A stretch of DNA of 38,858 bases, taken from Acidobacteriota bacterium (GTDB lineage: Bacteria; Acidobacteriota; Terriglobia; 20CM-2-55-15). The notes beneath the pieces were generated by a model that had not been told where the DNA came from, searched no databases, and saw nothing but the letters and a program-made list of their open reading frames with translations. This document shows, in pieces, positions 15,589-23,908 of the stretch (position 1 is its first letter; each line of letters begins with the position of its first letter). Location: NCBI GenBank assembly GCA_003223875.1, contig QHWY01000186.1:1-38858 (forward strand). Reading direction: 5' to 3'. A program made the translations under genes and the position numbers.

Positions 15589-15800
15589 CTATTTTTTGTT
15601 CAGAGCGGCGGTCCAATTCACGACGACGGTGATGGGAGTGGAGGCGATCTCGGCGGTTGGACCCGGGGGACGGGGGATGAGGAATCCTTGGCCATCCGCA
15701 GAGACCAGGGGTCTGCAGTTGGTACGGACTGTCGGACGGTTCGGGCAGACCGGGAAGCTTTTGCTCGGAAGCAGTGGGCGTTCAGGGCTTCGCCGGATCT
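15589..15800 (-). pseudogene. C-terminal relic of a PD40-type Ser/Thr kinase (or TolB-like) gene
   Basis: The minus-strand frame ending at TAG 15589-15591 reads VSADGQGFLIPRPPGPTAEI followed by ASTPITVVVNWTAALNKK and stop. This closely matches the C-terminal tail I know from acidobacterial protein-kinase/PD40 propeller proteins (SPDGQRFL...TPITVVLNWTAxLKK). Upstream of about residue -60 the frame degenerates (RSPERPLLPSKSFPVCPNRP) and a TGA lies near 15850; no kinase domain or propeller repeats remain. It is therefore a truncated remnant. It lies 17 nt from repeat element C. Confidence 0.65.
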
Positions 15801-16092
15801 CATACCCCGTAATTAGTGTTTTGTTGTGGCGTAGGTTACGCCACCGTCAGCTCGTGGAATGGCTCCGCTTTCTATTTTTTTGCCGGGCTTCTCTACAAAT
15901 TCTTTCAAGTGTTTCGCGCAAGACTCTGCCGCACTCTGTTTTTTTTTCAGTGCGGGAGTTCTTTCTCACCTGCTACCATTTTTTCCTACAGTGGTAGATT
16001 AGTGCCACGGACAAGCCATTGAAAATGCTCGTTACACGATTTGGTGCTATGTGTGCTACGTGCGTAAGATCGGTAGCGGGGGTTTCTAAAAA
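15801..16092. other. Intergenic region, probable gene debris
   Basis: No credible intact gene is seen. The minus strand carries CTACCACTGTAG (15986-15997) closely followed by AAAAAATGG and a short frame that stops after 10 codons. Beyond a homopolymer of nine A it continues in another frame as a helix-like basic peptide (VLRETLERICREARQKN). This could be a decayed regulator start, but the evidence is thin. Confidence 0.4.
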
Positions 16093-16296
16093 GTGCCTAG
16101 GAGTGGCGAAAAAAATACAGCCTTCGGCGTTTATAAAAACGCCTGCTGTGGGCTTGAGATCGTTATTAGTATTGGCTCAAAATTTCCAATCTGCTCAAAC
16201 CATCCGAAACTGATTACCGAGTGGAAGCAAATCGACCCGGATCGTGCAGACGCGATCGTCTTCAACAAGAAATCGAAGACCGAACCAGCCGCCTAA
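16093..16296 (+). CDS. Small conserved cysteine protein (67 aa)
   Basis: The GTG at 16093 is the only possible start; an in-frame TAA lies two codons upstream. The peptide reads SGEKNTAFGVYKNACCGLEIVISIGSKFPICSNHPKLITEWKQ. The pattern YKN-x-x-C-G-x-E-I-V-I-x-x-G-x-x-F-P-x-C-x-x-H, with three cysteines and a histidine, looks like a small zinc-binding domain found in scattered uncharacterised bacterial proteins. Function unknown. A GGGGG lies about 11 nt before the start. Confidence 0.7.
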   Translation: MPRSGEKNTAFGVYKNACCGLEIVISIGSKFPICSNHPKLITEWKQIDPDRADAIVFNKKSKTEPAA

Positions 16297-16512
16297 GCCG
16301 CGTCAACCACACGCAATTTCGATCGCGAATTTCGGGAACACGTGAGCCGGCACTGCCGCGGCATTGCAACACGATCCAACCAAACTGGCGGTTAACACCC
16401 GTCAACGCCAATAGCCGCGTTCCAGTCGCCAGTCCTTCTCGGTTCTGCGACACGATGCTTCACGGAACGGGCTCCAAGTCTCCGGAGGCCACAAAGCTGG
16501 AGTACATTTCTC

Positions 16513-17526
16513 TCAATAGTCATGGTCGCCCAAGCGAACCTTTCCACGGAACGTTCTCTGCACGTAAACGGTGTAGATCACGACACCGATCATTCCAATC
16601 ATATTCGCGATGAACGATACGCGTAGAGCTGACGGCGCCGATGCGGCATTGAAGGCAGTGAGGCTGTAAGCCGGATCGAGTGTCGAAGTGAGGAGATTCG
16701 GATAAACGGTGCCTGCAGCCGAACCCATGAGCGCCATGACGACAAGCATCGACGAGCGAAACGCATGCCGATCATGGTTTTCGTCTCGGCTCAGAATTCC
16801 CCCGGCCAGTCCCACCATCATAAGCAGTGGAAACACGAATAAGACTGGGTGGGCGGCAAAGTTGGAAGATATGCCCGGCCTAGCGGCAAAAGTTGCGATC
16901 GTCGCGGCAACGATGGTCACGGATGCCAGCGGAGCAAGTATCCGAGACCATTTTTGGGCACGCCGGCAAAGTTCGCCTTCTACTTTCAATCTCAAGTAAT
17001 TGACTCCGTGCCATGCCAACACAACCACGCTCAGCATTCCAGTAAGGAGCGAATAAGGATTGAGCAGCAGTGCGAAGGTGCCTTGAAAATATCCGTCTTG
17101 TCCTACGGGCAAACCCTTCAGCAAGTTTCCGAGAGCGACTCCGAATAGAAGAGCCAACAGCAAGCTTCCAAGGCAGAATCCGGTATCCCACAGACTCCTC
17201 CAAAGCACATTATCGATCTGTCCTCGAAATTCGATCGAGACGCCGCGCAGGATGAGTAGCCAGAGGACCAATGTGAGCGCCAGGTAAAACCCGCTGAAGC
17301 TGGCGGCATACACGCGCGGGAACGTAGGGACCATCATTCCACCGGCGGCGATTAGCCAGACTTCGTTCGTATTCCAGATGGGCCCGATGGCATTCAGTGC
17401 AACACGGCGTTCGTGATCTTTTCGAGCAATCCAAAGATGAACCGCTCCCACACCGATGTCGAAGCCATCGAGGACGGCATATGCCGTCAGCATCGCCGCG
17501 AGTGTCCAGTACCAAACGACGTTCAT
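16513..17526 (-). CDS. cydB: Cytochrome bd-type quinol oxidase subunit II
   Basis: The product is 337 aa when started at ATG 17526, where ATGA overlaps the stop of cydA; the open frame continues upstream only as cydA shadow. The N-terminal signature WYWTLAAMLTAYAVLDGFDIGVGAVHLW is diagnostic for CydB/CioB, followed by GPIWNTNEVWLIAAGG and eight to nine hydrophobic helices. CydB is the non-heme-binding partner that stabilises the oxidase. With CydA it reduces O2 with electrons from quinol at the inner membrane. The last 210 nt before the next plus-strand gene hold nothing recognisable. Confidence 0.95.
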   Translation of the reverse strand: MNVVWYWTLAAMLTAYAVLDGFDIGVGAVHLWIARKDHERRVALNAIGPIWNTNEVWLIAAGGMMVPTFPRVYAASFSGFYLALTLVLWLLILRGVSIEFRGQIDNVLWRSLWDTGFCLGSLLLALLFGVALGNLLKGLPVGQDGYFQGTFALLLNPYSLLTGMLSVVVLAWHGVNYLRLKVEGELCRRAQKWSRILAPLASVTIVAATIATFAARPGISSNFAAHPVLFVFPLLMMVGLAGGILSRDENHDRHAFRSSMLVVMALMGSAAGTVYPNLLTSTLDPAYSLTAFNAASAPSALRVSFIANMIGMIGVVIYTVYVQRTFRGKVRLGDHDY

Positions 17527-18860
17527 TGGGCTATCTCTCCAACCTCCTGCGGCCCGGAATAAATGACGCGCCCTATTAGAAAGACGAAGAGCAGGCTCAG
17601 CATGGCATAAATTCCTGCAAAGCCCAGGGTCGTAAAGATTGTTTCTCCCGCCGCAACGTTTGTCGATGTACCGTCCGATGTTCTGAGCAAGCCGTAAACG
17701 AGCCATGGCTGTCGCCCAACCTCTGCGACAACCCATCCCGCTTCGTTTGCGATGAAGGGAAACGGCACCGCCATCATCAGCGTCCAGAGAAACCAACGAG
17801 AGCGATGAAGGCGGCCCGCCCAGAGCAGGACAACACCGAAAATCATTTGCGCGATGAAGATAGTTCCCAGCCCAACCATGATGTGGTAGCTGTAATACGT
17901 CAACTCGACCGGAGGCCAGAGTTCCTTTGGATACGATTTTAGCCCGTTGACTCTCGCACGGAAATCGCCATACGCGAGGTAGCTCAAAACATCTGGAACG
18001 TAGATCGGATCAATGAGCTTGCCGTGGTCGGTATCCGGCATTCCGATGATGGCGATCGGCGCCCCCTTTTCGGTTTCAAACAGGCCCTCCATCGTGGCCA
18101 GCTTGATCGGTTGGTACGTGACGACATTTCGGCTATTCAAATCCCCTGTCGGGAAAAGTTGCGTTAGCGCGAAGATCGCTCCGGCCCCGACTCCCATCGT
18201 CACCGAGAGGCGGCCGAAATCTTGATGTCTATCCGACAGCAAGTAAAACGCGCCGATACCTGCGATGACGTACGTTGCCGTTAGCAGCGCGCCGTTGATC
18301 GTATGGAGGTACTGCGATCTTGCATATGGATTGAACATGACCGCCCAGAACGATTCCAGACGCAACGTTCCATTCGCACTATCGATCGCGTACCCGACCG
18401 GATGTTGCATCCAAGCGTCTGTGGCGACGATGAAGTATCCGGACAGTAGCGATCCTATCGAGACGCCAACGCCGGCCAGCCAGTGCAAGACTCGGCTGAC
18501 GCGCCGTCGTCCAAAGAGGAAGAGACCGAGAAAACCCGACTCCAGAAAAAAGGCGTACACGCCCTCCAACGGCAAGGTCTGACCGAACACGCCTCCACTA
18601 TAGGCGGAGAGGCGACTCCAGTTCATGCCGAACTCGAACTCCAGCGGAATTCCGGTGACTACACCTATCACGAAGTTGATGGCAAAAATCTTCACCCAAA
18701 AATCAGCCGCTGTGGCGTAGCGCTCGTGGTGCGTGATGAGGCCCATCGTCGACAGGACGGCGATGAAGAATCCCAACCCCATAGTGAGGATGGGGAACAG
18801 GTAGTGAAACATCACCGTGAATGCGAACTGCACGCGGTCGGCAATCACTGCGTCGGCCAT
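17523..18860 (-). CDS. cydA: Cytochrome bd-type quinol oxidase subunit I (short Q-loop)
   Basis: The start ATG 18860 follows GGAGG and begins MADAVIADRVQFAFTVMFHYLFP; the product is 445 aa. Heme and proton-channel residues fall at the same numbers as in E. coli CydA: His19 and His186 (LHTINGALLTA), Glu99 and Glu107 (LPLEGVYAFFLES). Met328 in YHIMVGLG is the second heme b558 ligand, and Lys253/Glu258 lie in the quinol region. GRQPW is present. It is about 75 residues shorter than E. coli CydA because the Q-loop insertion is missing, as in CioA-like or Gram-positive-like oxidases. It follows the glucokinase gene by 126 nt and overlaps cydB by 4 nt. Confidence 0.95.
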   Translation of the reverse strand: MADAVIADRVQFAFTVMFHYLFPILTMGLGFFIAVLSTMGLITHHERYATAADFWVKIFAINFVIGVVTGIPLEFEFGMNWSRLSAYSGGVFGQTLPLEGVYAFFLESGFLGLFLFGRRRVSRVLHWLAGVGVSIGSLLSGYFIVATDAWMQHPVGYAIDSANGTLRLESFWAVMFNPYARSQYLHTINGALLTATYVIAGIGAFYLLSDRHQDFGRLSVTMGVGAGAIFALTQLFPTGDLNSRNVVTYQPIKLATMEGLFETEKGAPIAIIGMPDTDHGKLIDPIYVPDVLSYLAYGDFRARVNGLKSYPKELWPPVELTYYSYHIMVGLGTIFIAQMIFGVVLLWAGRLHRSRWFLWTLMMAVPFPFIANEAGWVVAEVGRQPWLVYGLLRTSDGTSTNVAAGETIFTTLGFAGIYAMLSLLFVFLIGRVIYSGPQEVGEIAQ

Positions 18861-18986
18861 GTTTACCACCTCCGTACGACAAAGCAGAGGGGAATCGCGG
18901 GTGTAACTCCGGATAGGTTGAACCACGCCGGCATCGGGTGCCCGAGGGTCATCGCATCAAGTCTCGTCCTCAAGCCACCGCGATAC

Positions 18987-19685
18987 TCAAGGCTCGTCAA
19001 ACCGAGTCTTGGTTTTTCTCTCCCATAGCCGACGGCCGCCGACAAACGCGTTCCGGTTGTCGCCCAAGCGAGTATCCGGAGGCAGCTTTTTGAGAAGCTT
19101 CGCATTTCCTCCTCCCAGCACCACGTATCCCACTTCGACAGCATCCTTGAGGCGTTCCACGACATCGGTCACGTGGCGGCGCCAATTCTTTTTTCCAAGC
19201 CGCTTGAGACCGCGAAGACCAAGATAGTCCTCGTAAGTCTTCCCATGTTTATAAGGAAGGTGCGCCAATTCCATGGGCTCGAGTATCCCGCTGACGATCA
19301 TCGCTGCGCCCAGTCCGGTGCCGAGGCCCAAGAAAAGCATTCGGCCACCTTGATAGCTTCCAAGGGCCTGCATCGCAGCATCATTGATGACCTTGACCGG
19401 ACAACCGAATGCCTTGCGGAAATTAAACCCGACCCAGCCGTAGCCCAGATTGTGGGGCTCGCGCAGGGGCCGTCCATGGATCACGGGGCCAGGATATCCG
19501 ATCGAGATGCGGTCATACTTCCAGTCCTTGGTAATCCGCTTCACATCCCGCACCATTTTGTCTGGAGTCATGGTTGGACCCGACGGAATCTTGCGCTCCT
19601 CGTGTCGTCCTGTTGCGACTTTGACATACGTTCCTCCTACGTCAATCACCAGGACCCTGGCGGCGTTATTGGAGGCCGGTCTCAT
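18987..19685 (-). CDS. ppgK: ROK-family glucokinase, polyphosphate-glucokinase-like
   Basis: The product is 232 aa from ATG 19685, which overlaps the stop of the gnd relic as TGATG. The ATP/polyphosphate-binding signature VLVIDVGGTYVKVATG is at the N-terminus. Later motifs are RISIGYPGPV, VKVINDAAMQALGSYQGG (ROK catalytic Asp), MLFLGLGTGLGAAMI and VGYVVLGGGNAKLLKKLPPD. The size and motifs fit actinobacterial/acidobacterial PPGK rather than large ROK repressors; the ROK zinc motif CxCGxxGC is absent, as in PPGKs. It should phosphorylate glucose to glucose-6-phosphate using polyphosphate and/or ATP, feeding the zwf product of the same operon. The longer frame (from 19802) is just the remnant region read in another frame. 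Confidence 0.8.
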   Translation of the reverse strand: MRPASNNAARVLVIDVGGTYVKVATGRHEERKIPSGPTMTPDKMVRDVKRITKDWKYDRISIGYPGPVIHGRPLREPHNLGYGWVGFNFRKAFGCPVKVINDAAMQALGSYQGGRMLFLGLGTGLGAAMIVSGILEPMELAHLPYKHGKTYEDYLGLRGLKRLGKKNWRRHVTDVVERLKDAVEVGYVVLGGGNAKLLKKLPPDTRLGDNRNAFVGGRRLWERKTKTRFDEP

Positions 19686-19771
19686 CACTTCTTCTCGACG
19701 TGGCCGCCGCAGATTAGACGACGCACCATATTCGCGCCTCTCCTGCCCAGGCCAATCATTCCAATCTGCAT
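19685..19771 (-). pseudogene. gnd: N-terminal relic of 6-phosphogluconate dehydrogenase
   Basis: From ATG 19771, preceded by GGGAGG, the frame reads MQIGMIGLGRRGANMVRRLI then CGGHVEKK and stops at TGA 19685-19687. The first 24 residues are the Rossmann-fold start of short-type (decarboxylating) 6-phosphogluconate dehydrogenase (canonical M-Q-I/L-G-M-I-G-L-G-R-M-G-A-N-M-V-R-R-L-x-x-G-G-H); the Met after GR is Arg here. The remaining ~270 residues are absent. The TGA overlaps the glucokinase ATG as TGATG, so translation of the 28-codon peptide could re-initiate at ppgK. It sits 58 nt after tkt. Confidence 0.85.
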
Positions 19772-19829
19772 TTTCGGGTTCCTCCCTTCGGTAAGACGGC
19801 ATGTGCGGCTTAGCGCCTTGTCGTCTTGC

Positions 19830-21911
19830 TCAGCTTCGGCCGCCTTGGCGGGTCACCTGCTGTCGAGCGGCGCTCACAACGTGTTCCGACGTGAATCCGA
19901 AGTGACGCTGAACCACCTCTATTGGTGCAGATAAACCGAAACTATGTATTCCGATCATCGTTCCCTGCACCCCTATGTAACGCTCCCAGCCAAACGTTGA
20001 AGCCTCTTCCACGACCACTCGGGCGGTAACTTCGGGTGGCAAGACACTGTTGCGATATTCAAGACTCTGACTTTCGAACAATTCCCATGACGGGATGCTG
20101 ATGACTCGCGTCTTAATACCTTCCGATGCCAATTGCTCGTGCGCAGCTACGCACAAGGACACTTCGCTTCCCGTAGCCATTAAGAGCGCGTCCGGTCTTG
20201 CGTCCGGTGCATCGATGAGCACGTACGCACCTTTGGAAACGCCGCTTGCAGCTCTATATTTTGTCCGATCCAAGGTTGGCAGGGCCTGTCGAGTGAGAAC
20301 AAGGGAGACTGGCCGATCCTTGATCTGTAGGATCGCTCGCCACGCTTCGACCACCTCGTTCGCATCAGCGGGCCGAATCACGATCATACCGGGCATTGCA
20401 CGAAGCGAAGCGAGGTGCTCAATCGGCTGATGAGTAGGTCCATCTTCACCCAAACTCACGGAATCGTGAGTCCAAACATAGACGACGGGAAGCTTCATTA
20501 GCGCGCTGAGCCTCACCGCGCCGCGACAATAATCGGTGAAGATAAGGAAACTCGATGCAAAGGGTCGGAGTTTGGACAGTGCCAGTCCATTGGCGATCGC
20601 ACACATCGCGTGTTCGCGGACTCCAAAGTGAAAGTTGCGTCCTCGGTAATCGTCATTGCCGGAGGCTTGAAACTCGCCGGCAGAATCGAAACTCAAATGC
20701 GTTTTGGTGGATGGAGCCAGATCCGCCGCGCCACCGAGTAACCATGGCACCCGCTCGGCAATGGCATTGAGCACTTTGCCGGACGACTCACGCGTCGCCA
20801 GGCCTTTCGCATCGGCAGGAAATGTCGGCAAGGCATTCTGCCATTGCTCGGGTAATTCGCCGCGCTGCATGCGATCGATCTGATCGGCGAGATCCGGGTT
20901 CTTCTTACGATAGGCTGAAAATAGTTCGTTCCATAATGCGTGAGTCTTCGCGCCGCGCAGGCCGAGCTGTTCTTGAAAGTTCTTCTGTACGCCGGCCGGC
21001 ACATAGAACTCCGCGTCCGGATTCCAACCGTAGAATTCTTTCGCTAGTCTCACCTCTTCGGGACCAAGCGGCTCGCCGTGCGCCGCGGCGGTGTCCTGCT
21101 TGTGCGGTGCGCCGTAACCGATATGACTCTCGACAATGATCAATGTCGGACGGTCATGGGTATTAAGAAACGTTTCGTAAGCGCGTCCCAACATCGCGAG
21201 ATCATTTGCATCGCTCACGCGCGTGACATTCCAGCCGTAGCTCAAGAACCGGCTGCCGACATCTTCTGTAAAGGCGAGGCTCGTTGCTCCCTCGATCGTG
21301 ACGTGGTTATCGTCGTAAATCCAGCACAGGTTCGAAAGCTTAAGGTGACCTGCTAAAGACGCCGCTTCACTGCTGACGCCTTCCATCAAACAACCGTCGC
21401 CGCAAAGGGCATACACGTTATAGCTGAAGAGATCATAGCCGGGCCGGTTGTACGTCGCGGCGACCCAGCGCTCTGCTATCGCCATACCGACGCTGGTTGC
21501 GACGCCCTGACCTAACGGGCCGGTCGTTGCCTCGACGCCCGATGTCCATCCATACTCCGGGTGCCCCGGACACCGGCTATTGCCTTGACGAAAGTTCTTG
21601 AGGTCGTCGAGTGTCACCGCAAGGCGGCCGGCCTGCTCATATGTCGGATTCGACGCCTTGACACCGCAAAGATAAAGAAGACTGTAGAGCATCACTGAGG
21701 CGTGGCCATTGGAAAGAACGAAACGGTCGCGGTTTGGCCAATTGGGATCTTCCGGATCGTAACGAAGAAACCGTTGCCACAAGCAATACACGGTTGGAGC
21801 CGCATCCATTGGCGTTCCCGGATGACCGGACCGTGCCTTCTGAACAGCATCGATCGAAAGAGTACGGATCGTGTTGATCGACAGCAAATCGAGTTGATCT
21901 GGATCAGTCAT
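19830..21911 (-). CDS. tkt: Transketolase
   Basis: The product is 693 aa, the normal length. Thiamine-diphosphate site: [20 protein letters not shown] (171-190) through [12 protein letters not shown]. Also present are [27 protein letters not shown] and, in the middle domain, [15 protein letters not shown] and [23 protein letters not shown]. It transfers two-carbon ketol units between pentose, tetrose and hexose phosphates in the non-oxidative pentose phosphate pathway. The ATG at 21911 overlaps the stop codon of the pgi relic (ATGA) and has no good Shine-Dalgarno, so it was probably coupled to pgi translation. It belongs to the zwf-tal-tkt-ppgK block. Confidence 0.97.
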   Translation of the reverse strand: MTDPDQLDLLSINTIRTLSIDAVQKARSGHPGTPMDAAPTVYCLWQRFLRYDPEDPNWPNRDRFVLSNGHASVMLYSLLYLCGVKASNPTYEQAGRLAVTLDDLKNFRQGNSRCPGHPEYGWTSGVEATTGPLGQGVATSVGMAIAERWVAATYNRPGYDLFSYNVYALCGDGCLMEGVSSEAASLAGHLKLSNLCWIYDDNHVTIEGATSLAFTEDVGSRFLSYGWNVTRVSDANDLAMLGRAYETFLNTHDRPTLIIVESHIGYGAPHKQDTAAAHGEPLGPEEVRLAKEFYGWNPDAEFYVPAGVQKNFQEQLGLRGAKTHALWNELFSAYRKKNPDLADQIDRMQRGELPEQWQNALPTFPADAKGLATRESSGKVLNAIAERVPWLLGGAADLAPSTKTHLSFDSAGEFQASGNDDYRGRNFHFGVREHAMCAIANGLALSKLRPFASSFLIFTDYCRGAVRLSALMKLPVVYVWTHDSVSLGEDGPTHQPIEHLASLRAMPGMIVIRPADANEVVEAWRAILQIKDRPVSLVLTRQALPTLDRTKYRAASGVSKGAYVLIDAPDARPDALLMATGSEVSLCVAAHEQLASEGIKTRVISIPSWELFESQSLEYRNSVLPPEVTARVVVEEASTFGWERYIGVQGTMIGIHSFGLSAPIEVVQRHFGFTSEHVVSAARQQVTRQGGRS

Positions 21912-22057
21912 GATTCTATCTTGAACTGGCGGTAACGCCGGATCAACGTGTTGGTCGAACTGTCGTGATCGAGCGGCGGCTCGCCGGCACTTTCAAGTTC
22001 CGGAACGATGCGCTTCGCCAGCACCCTTACGCAGCTCCACACCCCAGGACCTTCCAT
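21908..22057 (-). pseudogene. pgi: Frameshifted C-terminal relic of glucose-6-phosphate isomerase
   Basis: The last 38 codons read [12 protein letters not shown], then [19 protein letters not shown] and TGA, matching the C-terminus of glucose-6-phosphate isomerase (in E. coli LANRILPEL...HDSSTNGLINRYK). Immediately before, the preceding SWGVELRK (22026-22049; cf. QWGVELGK) is in a different frame: one extra G at 22025 separates the two. Upstream of about 22050 no isomerase sequence remains before the tal stop at 22122, so about 90% of the gene is gone. The TGA overlaps the tkt ATG. A short frame from ATG 22057 still runs through to this stop. In some bacteria TAL and PGI are fused in this same order. 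Confidence 0.85.
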
Positions 22058-22121
22058 ACCGGCCGCTGAGTCAGCGATCCAGTCTTGGGCGAATGACCAT
22101 TCGTCATGATCTTCGTCTCGC

Positions 22122-23207
22122 TTAACTTGCTTTCTTGAGCTGCTCGCTTTTGGAGCGAAGACAATCCATCAGATCGTTCCATGACTTATCGAAAGCCTCG
22201 GCGCCTTCTTGCTGCAGTTCCTCAGCAAGTGCGGCATCGTTCACGCCCGCGCGTGCGAATTCCGCCAGTACTTGTTCGGCATCACCGCCGTCGACCGGCA
22301 TCACGCCCTTCACCTGTCCATGATCCGCAAAGGCGAGCAGCGTTTTCTCCGGAATCGTATTGATGGTGTCTGGCGCCGCGAGCGCTTCGATATACATGAC
22401 GTCCCGCGCGCTTGGATCCTTCGTGCCGGTGCTGCCCCAAAGCAGCCGCTGCTGCGGTGCTCCGGCTTTGGCGAGTTTCTGCCATCGTGTGGAATTCAGC
22501 AGATCGCGATAGGCTTTGTAGGTGCGTTTGGCGATCGCAATGCCGAGACGATTCCGAAGGTGTTCCGGAACCTTTCCCATCACCGCCTTGTCCCAGCGGC
22601 TGATGAAGACCGATGCGACGGAATGGATCTTTGGATCAAGGCGGGCAGCGATTCTTCGTTCGATGCCGCGCATGTAAGCCTCCGCAGCCGCAATGTATTG
22701 CTCACGTGAGAACAACAGCGTGACATTGACTGGCACACCCTGGAATGTCGATTCCTCGATTGCCGGAACGCCTTCGGGAGTACCTGGAATCTTAACGAAG
22801 AGGTTCGGACGTTTTGCTTGTCTGTGAAGTTGAGCGACCTGCTTGACCGTGCTCGCTGTGTCGTAGGCTAGTAAGGGAGAGACTTCCACCGAAACCCACC
22901 CATCGACGCCATCCGTCGAATCGTAAATTTGGCGGAAGAGATCGGCGGCTTGAGTCAGATCCTCCAAAGCAAGCTCAAAAAATAACTCCTCACCCGACTT
23001 GCCCTGAGCTGTCTTGTTTCGGATCGATTCATCGTAGGCATTGCCGTTTCGGATCGCGAGATCGAATATCGTTGGATTGGACGTGAGTCCCGTGATCGAA
23101 CATTCGTCCCTGTAACGCCGCAGTGTGCCGCTTGTCAGGAGTTCGCGTGTGATGTTGTCCAGCCAAAGACTCTGACCGAGATCATGAAGTTGTTGTGTCG
23201 GTTTCAT
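22122..23207 (-). CDS. tal: Transaldolase
   Basis: The product is 361 aa, the long transaldolase class (TalB type 3 / TAL-PGI type). Conserved features: [45 protein letters not shown], the Schiff-base Lys139 in [32 protein letters not shown] and [11 protein letters not shown]. It moves a dihydroxyacetone unit between sedoheptulose-7-phosphate and glyceraldehyde-3-phosphate. The start ATG overlaps the HAD stop as ATGA. The C-terminus ([16 protein letters not shown]) ends cleanly and is followed by the isomerase relic, consistent with origin from a tal-pgi pair or a bifunctional TAL-PGI gene. Confidence 0.95.
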   Translation of the reverse strand: MKPTQQLHDLGQSLWLDNITRELLTSGTLRRYRDECSITGLTSNPTIFDLAIRNGNAYDESIRNKTAQGKSGEELFFELALEDLTQAADLFRQIYDSTDGVDGWVSVEVSPLLAYDTASTVKQVAQLHRQAKRPNLFVKIPGTPEGVPAIEESTFQGVPVNVTLLFSREQYIAAAEAYMRGIERRIAARLDPKIHSVASVFISRWDKAVMGKVPEHLRNRLGIAIAKRTYKAYRDLLNSTRWQKLAKAGAPQQRLLWGSTGTKDPSARDVMYIEALAAPDTINTIPEKTLLAFADHGQVKGVMPVDGGDAEQVLAEFARAGVNDAALAEELQQEGAEAFDKSWNDLMDCLRSKSEQLKKAS

Positions 23208-23908
23208 TGTTCCTTCCTTTCTCGCCTTTCTTTCTTGGGCTCTAACAACCTGGGCAGATCGTAATTGACGAGATCGCCGATGCGCTGGATCGTGATGTCT
23301 GCCGTCGGATTAGCCGCAATTATTTTAGGATCGAGCGCGTAATGTCCCTGGCGCGGGAAAACTGTCGTCAATTGGCCGCCGAAGAGGTTTTTCATCGCGG
23401 CCAAAATGTGAAGCTTGTCATCGACCATGACGTAGTGCCGCGCGGCGTAGCGCTGCCTCACATCATCCAGCATCTGCTCTTTGTGGATGTAGATCAACAC
23501 TCGCCCTTCGACGGCTTCCCACAGTCCGGAACGCTGAACTTTGCGAGGTTGAAAAACCACATCGCCGTCGGAGAGGATGACCGTCAGGCCCCATTTTCGA
23601 AGATGTTCGATCGCATCCAGTGACCCGGGATACAGCCGGTTCGCAAACGGATAGTCCACCAAGTACGAAGACACCATCAAAAGACGCGGATCGTGAATGT
23701 CGCCAAGGCGGTAGCGTTGCAGCGCACCGAGGTAATCGGCATAGCCGAGTTCTGCGCGCAACTGGTCGAAGATTAACCAGTATCGCTTACTACTTTCTGG
23801 ACCGAACTCACGCTCGAGATATGCCTTGAGGTCGGCTTGGACGCGGTCGTTGTCCAGCAGCGTATTATCCACGTCCAATAGGAAGACAACTTCATCGGGA
23901 GTTGTCAT
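23204..23908 (-). CDS. HAD-superfamily hydrolase
   Basis: The product is 234 aa from ATG 23908; the longer frame upstream overlaps zwf and is not conserved. HAD motifs in order: [16 protein letters not shown] (nucleophile and acid/base Asp in DVDNT); [15 protein letters not shown], a Lys in the region of the K-V-Q or H-K-E stretch; [16 protein letters not shown]. The cap of helices between motif I and II suggests a C1-type sugar-phosphate phosphatase. The substrate is unknown, but placement between zwf and tal with overlaps on both sides (17 nt with zwf, 4 nt with tal) points to a pentose/hexose phosphate or a damaged metabolite of that pathway. Confidence 0.85.
   Translation of the reverse strand: MTTPDEVVFLLDVDNTLLDNDRVQADLKAYLEREFGPESSKRYWLIFDQLRAELGYADYLGALQRYRLGDIHDPRLLMVSSYLVDYPFANRLYPGSLDAIEHLRKWGLTVILSDGDVVFQPRKVQRSGLWEAVEGRVLIYIHKEQMLDDVRQRYAARHYVMVDDKLHILAAMKNLFGGQLTTVFPRQGHYALDPKIIAANPTADITIQRIGDLVNYDLPRLLEPKKERRERKEQ

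Noticed and set aside
17527..17796. 90-residue N-terminal extension of CydB
   Set aside because: It is antiparallel in content to nothing known and overlaps the end of cydA in another frame; the CydB family start WYWTLAA follows ATG 17526.
19686..19802. N-terminal extension of the glucokinase frame to 19802
   Set aside because: The extension is the gnd relic read in another frame; the ROK motif begins just after ATG 19685.
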